A DNA stretch of 12,549 nucleotides, from positions 1 through 12,549 of the forward strand of contig JAUWWJ010000015.1 of assembly GCA_030616935.1 (NCBI GenBank). Reading direction: 5' to 3'. The notes under the pieces are model-generated. The model had not been told where the DNA came from. It made no database searches and was given only the letters and a program-made list of their open reading frames with translations. Shown here in pieces: positions 10,274 through 12,549 of the stretch; positions within the stretch are counted from its first letter, which is position 1; every line of letters begins with the position of its first letter. The position numbers were made by a program, and so were the translations under genes. This DNA comes from Planctomycetaceae bacterium. GTDB taxonomy: Bacteria > Planctomycetota > Planctomycetia > Pirellulales > UBA1268.

Positions 10274-10388
10274 ACGAATTACCTTGCCACATCTCTTAAA
10301 ACCAGAAGTACTGTTGTCGGTCGCACTTGGCGATGTACGGAGTACTTGTAACCAGTTTTCTTGAAACACAGCAGTGGACGAAGGAGAA

Positions 10389-10706
10389 CTACTTTCCTGA
10401 GCAAATGAACAGTGCGTAGAACGTAAAACCCTCAATCAATGCTGCAGCAATAATCAAAGCAGTCTGAATGCTACCTGATACTTCGGGCTGGCGAGCCATG
10501 CTTTCATAAGCTGCTGCAGCAAGTTTACTGATGCCCATGGCGGCACCAATAACAACAAGGCCAACGCCAAAAGAGGCTGAAAGATCAATAAGTGCTCTAC
10601 CACCAACTGCTTCTTGAGCACTGGCAACATCGGCACAGAGTAGCGTGAGCAAAACGACGGCAAGTGTGCTGGCCGAGCGGGCTGAGAAAAACGAGCGAAG
10701 CATCAC
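10389..10706 (-). CDS. atpE: ATP synthase Fo subunit c, with N-terminal signal peptide
   Basis: Subunit c forms the membrane rotor ring. The 105-residue product starts with a signal-peptide-like segment (basic MMLRSFFSAR, hydrophobic 14-24, likely cleavage after VASA at residue 30). The mature part is thus about 75 residues, close to the 79 of E. coli. Helix 1 runs about 44-70 (FGVGLVVIGAAMGISKLAAA), the polar loop is ARQPE (71-75), and helix 2 (about 80-102) carries the ion-binding Glu92 in AALIEGFTFY. The sodium ligands known from Ilyobacter c are absent: Ile59 replaces Gln32, and Gly93-Phe94 replace Ser-Thr. Proton coupling is therefore expected. The start is GTG at 10706 (9 bases after AAGGAG) or the adjacent ATG at 10703. 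The gene is flanked by long spacers, each with a hairpin. Confidence 0.94.
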   Translation of the reverse strand: MMLRSFFSARSASTLAVVLLTLLCADVASAQEAVGGRALIDLSASFGVGLVVIGAAMGISKLAAAAYESMARQPEVSGSIQTALIIAAALIEGFTFYALFICSGK

Positions 10707-10715
10707 GGGCTGGAA

Positions 10716-10721
10716 CTCCTT
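10716..10721 (-). promoter_or_regulatory. atpE ribosome binding site
   Basis: AAGGAG on the - strand lies 9 bases before GTG 10706 and 12 before ATG 10703, so spacing favours the GTG. It begins 10 bases after the base of the 9-bp hairpin. Confidence 0.7.
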
Positions 10722-10731
10722 GAAAGCGTGA

Positions 10732-10755
10732 GTCTGGAAAACATTGTTTCCAGAC
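10732..10755 (-). repeat. Perfect 9-bp hairpin in the atpE leader
   Basis: GTCTGGAAA (10732-10740) and TTTCCAGAC (10747-10755) are exact inverted arms around a 6-base loop, in the 185-base gap between atpB and atpE. No T run follows in either direction, so a leader or processing structure is more likely than a terminator. The remaining spacer up to 10891 holds an A9 run on the - strand just after the atpB stop and nothing else recognised. Confidence 0.75.
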
Positions 10756-10891
10756 GGGATGAAACGAGATCTGTTTGTTGGATTTGTGCCGAACGACCTA
10801 AGACGTCGACCCGCTTCCTATAGAGGCATGTTTTAAGCAATTTTGAGAGGTTTTGAAGGGTCTAGAAAGTTTTTTTTTGTTGTTTATGACA

Positions 10892-11881
10892 TTAATGGTG
10901 GTGGACCGCCGCGCCAACGAAAAGCGCTGACAAAAACGTGAATATATAGGCCTGCAGGAAAGCGACAAAAAGTTCCAGAACGCTAAAAAGGGTCGCACTG
11001 AGGACACTAATTACGGTAACAGTTGCCCATGTGCCTGTCGAAGCTGAGGCGGCCGCCGTAATAAGACCCATAATACCGAGAAGTACGAGATGACCAGCAA
11101 CCATGTTCGCTAATAAACGAACCGCTAGTATCAAGTGTTTAATGCACAATCCCAGTATTTCAATCAAGAAAAGCCCGAAGGAAATAATAATTTTAAGTGG
11201 CAGCATATATGTGGGCATGTCAATTGGTGGAACCTGATTTAAAAAAAATCCAATCACACCGAACTGCTTCATGCCTGACAGCAAGCCAGTAAGAAAGGTT
11301 ACAGCGGCTAAAGCGAGAGTGACAGAAAACGATGCTGTTGGCGACCCTGCCCAAGGAACCATCCCAAGCAGATTACATCCTAAAACAAAAAAGAAGAGCA
11401 TCCAAAGCATGGGAACAAATGTGTCCCCACGATGTGCCGGTGCTGCGTTTCCATCATCATGGCCATGGCCTGGTGGGTCATCAATCGCTGGCCGCGCAAC
11501 GTTGTCACGGATGAATACGAGAAAAGTTTCAAAAAGATTAGCGAATCGGCCTTTTGGAGCTGCTCCGGAAGACAGTTGTTTTGCAACTCGTGTGAATATC
11601 AGCACCATGACGGCAGCTACAACGAGTTCAAGAATCATGTACTTCGAGATTGCAAATCCAGATTTTGGTGCATAGAGGCTGTGGAGTTCCGCGAATGGTT
11701 GCGGGATAAGAACTTTGCCATCAAGTGCTCGATTAAATTCATTCACGTCAGTAACGTATGGATGGCCATCTGTCAGAAACGAAGGCACCTCACTCAATGA
11801 CTTCCAGTCATACCGCCACAGACTCTTTGGTACTTCGAAAAAATAGGCATCCTTAAGATGGTAGATGGGGTTTGCTGACAT
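10892..11881 (-). CDS. atpB: ATP synthase Fo subunit a
   Basis: Subunit a provides the two half-channels that carry protons to and from the c-ring. The 329-residue protein is longer than E. coli a (271). There is an extended hydrophilic N-terminus of about 80 residues before the first membrane helix (81-99) and a His-rich insert PPGHGHDDGNAAPAHRGD (136-153) before the second. The essential arginine is Arg255 in LAVRLLANMVAGHLVLL (aArg210 in E. coli). His264 sits where E. coli has Glu219, and Glu303 where E. coli has His245, the paired swap found in many bacteria and mitochondria. LELFVAFLQAYIFTFLSALF (302-321) is the typical last helix. The protein ends in HHH. The ATG at 11881 lacks a clear Shine-Dalgarno; the gap to the upstream gene is 46 bases. 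Confidence 0.95.
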   Translation of the reverse strand: MSANPIYHLKDAYFFEVPKSLWRYDWKSLSEVPSFLTDGHPYVTDVNEFNRALDGKVLIPQPFAELHSLYAPKSGFAISKYMILELVVAAVMVLIFTRVAKQLSSGAAPKGRFANLFETFLVFIRDNVARPAIDDPPGHGHDDGNAAPAHRGDTFVPMLWMLFFFVLGCNLLGMVPWAGSPTASFSVTLALAAVTFLTGLLSGMKQFGVIGFFLNQVPPIDMPTYMLPLKIIISFGLFLIEILGLCIKHLILAVRLLANMVAGHLVLLGIMGLITAAASASTGTWATVTVISVLSATLFSVLELFVAFLQAYIFTFLSALFVGAAVHHH

Positions 11882-11927
11882 CAGATGGAATTATTACTTC
11901 TAAAGTAGAGTTGTTTTGTGTTCGGTC

Positions 11928-12392
11928 TTATTTGGGAGCGTGGTGTTTGGCCGCCTGAACACCTTCACCATAGCCGACTACGTGGAGAAGGATATCAAGT
12001 AAAAGCAAAACTAGGTAGGAGGCAACGAGAGTTTCCGTTATAAAATTTTTTAGTGGCCCGCTCCAGTGCACCTCTGCGGCACTGATCTGCAAGAAACCGA
12101 GTGCTAAAAGTGGCACTGTAAGTCGTATTAAATTTGCCGTGAGAGCACCGGCAATACCCAAGGCAGGCTGATGTGGAGCCACCTTTTTTGTCCGGCATGT
12201 GACATACCAAGCTGAAAAGGCCCCGCTGAGCGTGATAGCGCTCACTACTGCGACAGTTTTCGCTCGAAGTTCAGCGTCCAGGTTCGGTATATTTCTGGAA
12301 ATCATGACAGCAGCGAGGAGAACCTGACCTGCGGAGAGAACTGCAAACCCAAACGCAACAGATTTTACAATGGATTGTTGTTTGTTCTGCAT
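11928..12392 (-). CDS. atpI: AtpI-like four-helix membrane protein
   Basis: This is a small inner-membrane protein directly ahead of atpB, the usual place of AtpI (ATP synthase protein I), which helps c-ring assembly in some bacteria and has been proposed to carry magnesium. The 154 residues hold four predicted membrane helices: about 11-32, 45-66, 78-103 and 118-140. Helix 3 carries an Arg (ANLIRLTVPLLALG, Arg90), reminiscent of the conserved Arg in that family. The C-terminus is short and His-containing (AAKHHAPK). The call rests mainly on position and topology; sequence motifs are weak, so an unrelated lineage-specific Fo accessory protein is possible. The ATG lies 18 bases after the preceding stop, with no good Shine-Dalgarno: AAGG is 9 bases away, and the bases between are pyrimidine-rich. 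Confidence 0.6.
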   Translation of the reverse strand: MQNKQQSIVKSVAFGFAVLSAGQVLLAAVMISRNIPNLDAELRAKTVAVVSAITLSGAFSAWYVTCRTKKVAPHQPALGIAGALTANLIRLTVPLLALGFLQISAAEVHWSGPLKNFITETLVASYLVLLLLDILLHVVGYGEGVQAAKHHAPK

Positions 12393-12410
12393 GGGAGGAC
12401 CTTTTTTTAG

Positions 12411-12549
12411 CTATTTCTGCCGTTTTCCAGCGGCTAACCGTACAACGGATGTGAGTCCCAGGACAAAACCGAGCAGAAATCCCACCGGCTCGAGAATCGT
12501 TGTGTCGAGTTGGCGGTCGAGCCAGTCCCCAGTAATGCCCGGGAGCACC
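12411..12549 (-). CDS. AtpZ/ATPase_gene1-like protein, C-terminal fragment (5' end outside window)
   Basis: The last 45 residues of a - strand gene enter from the right edge and end in TAG at 12411. The fragment shows WLDRQLDTTILEPVGFLLGF followed by VLGLTSVVRLAAGKRQK. This is the WLDxxxGT...GFLLGxxxG pattern of the small two-helix AtpZ family found at the head of atp operons and thought to work with AtpI. Only the second membrane helix is visible. Being 18 bases from the AtpI-like gene and on the same strand, it is very likely the first or an early gene of the operon. The fragment is short, so the call is moderate. Confidence 0.58.
   Translation of the reverse strand, partial: VLPGITGDWLDRQLDTTILEPVGFLLGFVLGLTSVVRLAAGKRQK

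Larger units (their letters stand above)
10058..10388 (-). other. 331-base atpE-atpF spacer
   Basis: No convincing gene is seen on either strand. The atpF frame is open throughout on the - strand, but its conceptual product is hydrophilic and unlike any Fo subunit. The spacer holds a strong hairpin (10233-10273), a 12-base dyad CGTCATCTGACG at 10265-10276 overlapping its right arm, a weaker pair of arms AAGTACT (10306-10312) and AGTACTT (10341-10347), and the atpF ribosome binding site. No clear promoter or T-run terminator was found. Confidence 0.6.

Noticed and set aside
10058..10435. N-terminal extension of atpF to a 360-residue protein
   Set aside because: A good AGGAG precedes the ATG at 10057, the extension overlaps atpE and its residues are not family-like.
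10870..10878. Nine-T run on the + strand as a terminator
   Set aside because: It reads as A9 in the direction of atp transcription and has no stem before it; no + strand gene ends there.
11271..11800. Two + strand frames of 122-134 residues opposite atpB
   Set aside because: These are antisense shadows of a clearly conserved subunit a gene.

Overview
The window looks like ordinary chromosome from a Gram-negative-type bacterium, most likely a member of the Planctomycetota (Pirellulaceae-like). That placement is an inference from protein style, not a search. It rests on the form of the ATP synthase b, gamma and beta subunits, a roughly 330-residue serine acetyltransferase, a subunit c with a signal peptide, and an atpZ/atpI-like pair ahead of atpB. 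Base composition is fairly even throughout, and I see no RNA gene, insertion sequence, CRISPR array or phage remnant.

The left third reads on the + strand. It starts with the C-terminal part of an A24 prepilin (leader) peptidase, cut by the window edge. Next is a lipoprotein-like OmpA/MotB-family C-terminal domain protein with a coiled-coil stretch, closed by a G/C hairpin with a T run at 1642-1666. A two-gene histidine unit follows: hisH (glutaminase subunit of imidazole glycerol phosphate synthase) and hisA (ProFAR isomerase), 26 bases apart. Then comes a cysE-type serine O-acetyltransferase (first step of cysteine synthesis) behind a 146-base gap holding two inverted repeats.

The right two thirds is a complete F1Fo ATP synthase operon on the - strand, read from high to low coordinates: atpZ-like (partial at the edge), an atpI-like membrane protein, atpB (a), atpE (c), atpF (b), atpH (delta), atpA (alpha), atpG (gamma), atpD (beta), atpC (epsilon). 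It converges tail-to-tail on cysE with only 62 bases between them. Its promoter must lie beyond the right edge. Catalytic and ion-path residues are present in all subunits, and subunit c has the proton-type rather than the sodium-type site.

The operon is tight except around atpE, which has 185 bases before it and 331 after it. A clean hairpin lies in each of these gaps: a perfect 9-bp stem just upstream of the atpE ribosome binding site, and a 14-bp stem with one mismatch downstream. This suggests RNA-level control of subunit c dosage. Other points of interest are signal peptides on b and c, histidine-rich stretches in a and b, a 41-base atpH/atpA overlap, and an Arg-to-Gln change in the OmpA-like peptidoglycan-binding motif. 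I found no evidence of a wholly new system. The regulatory structure around atpE is the most promising item.
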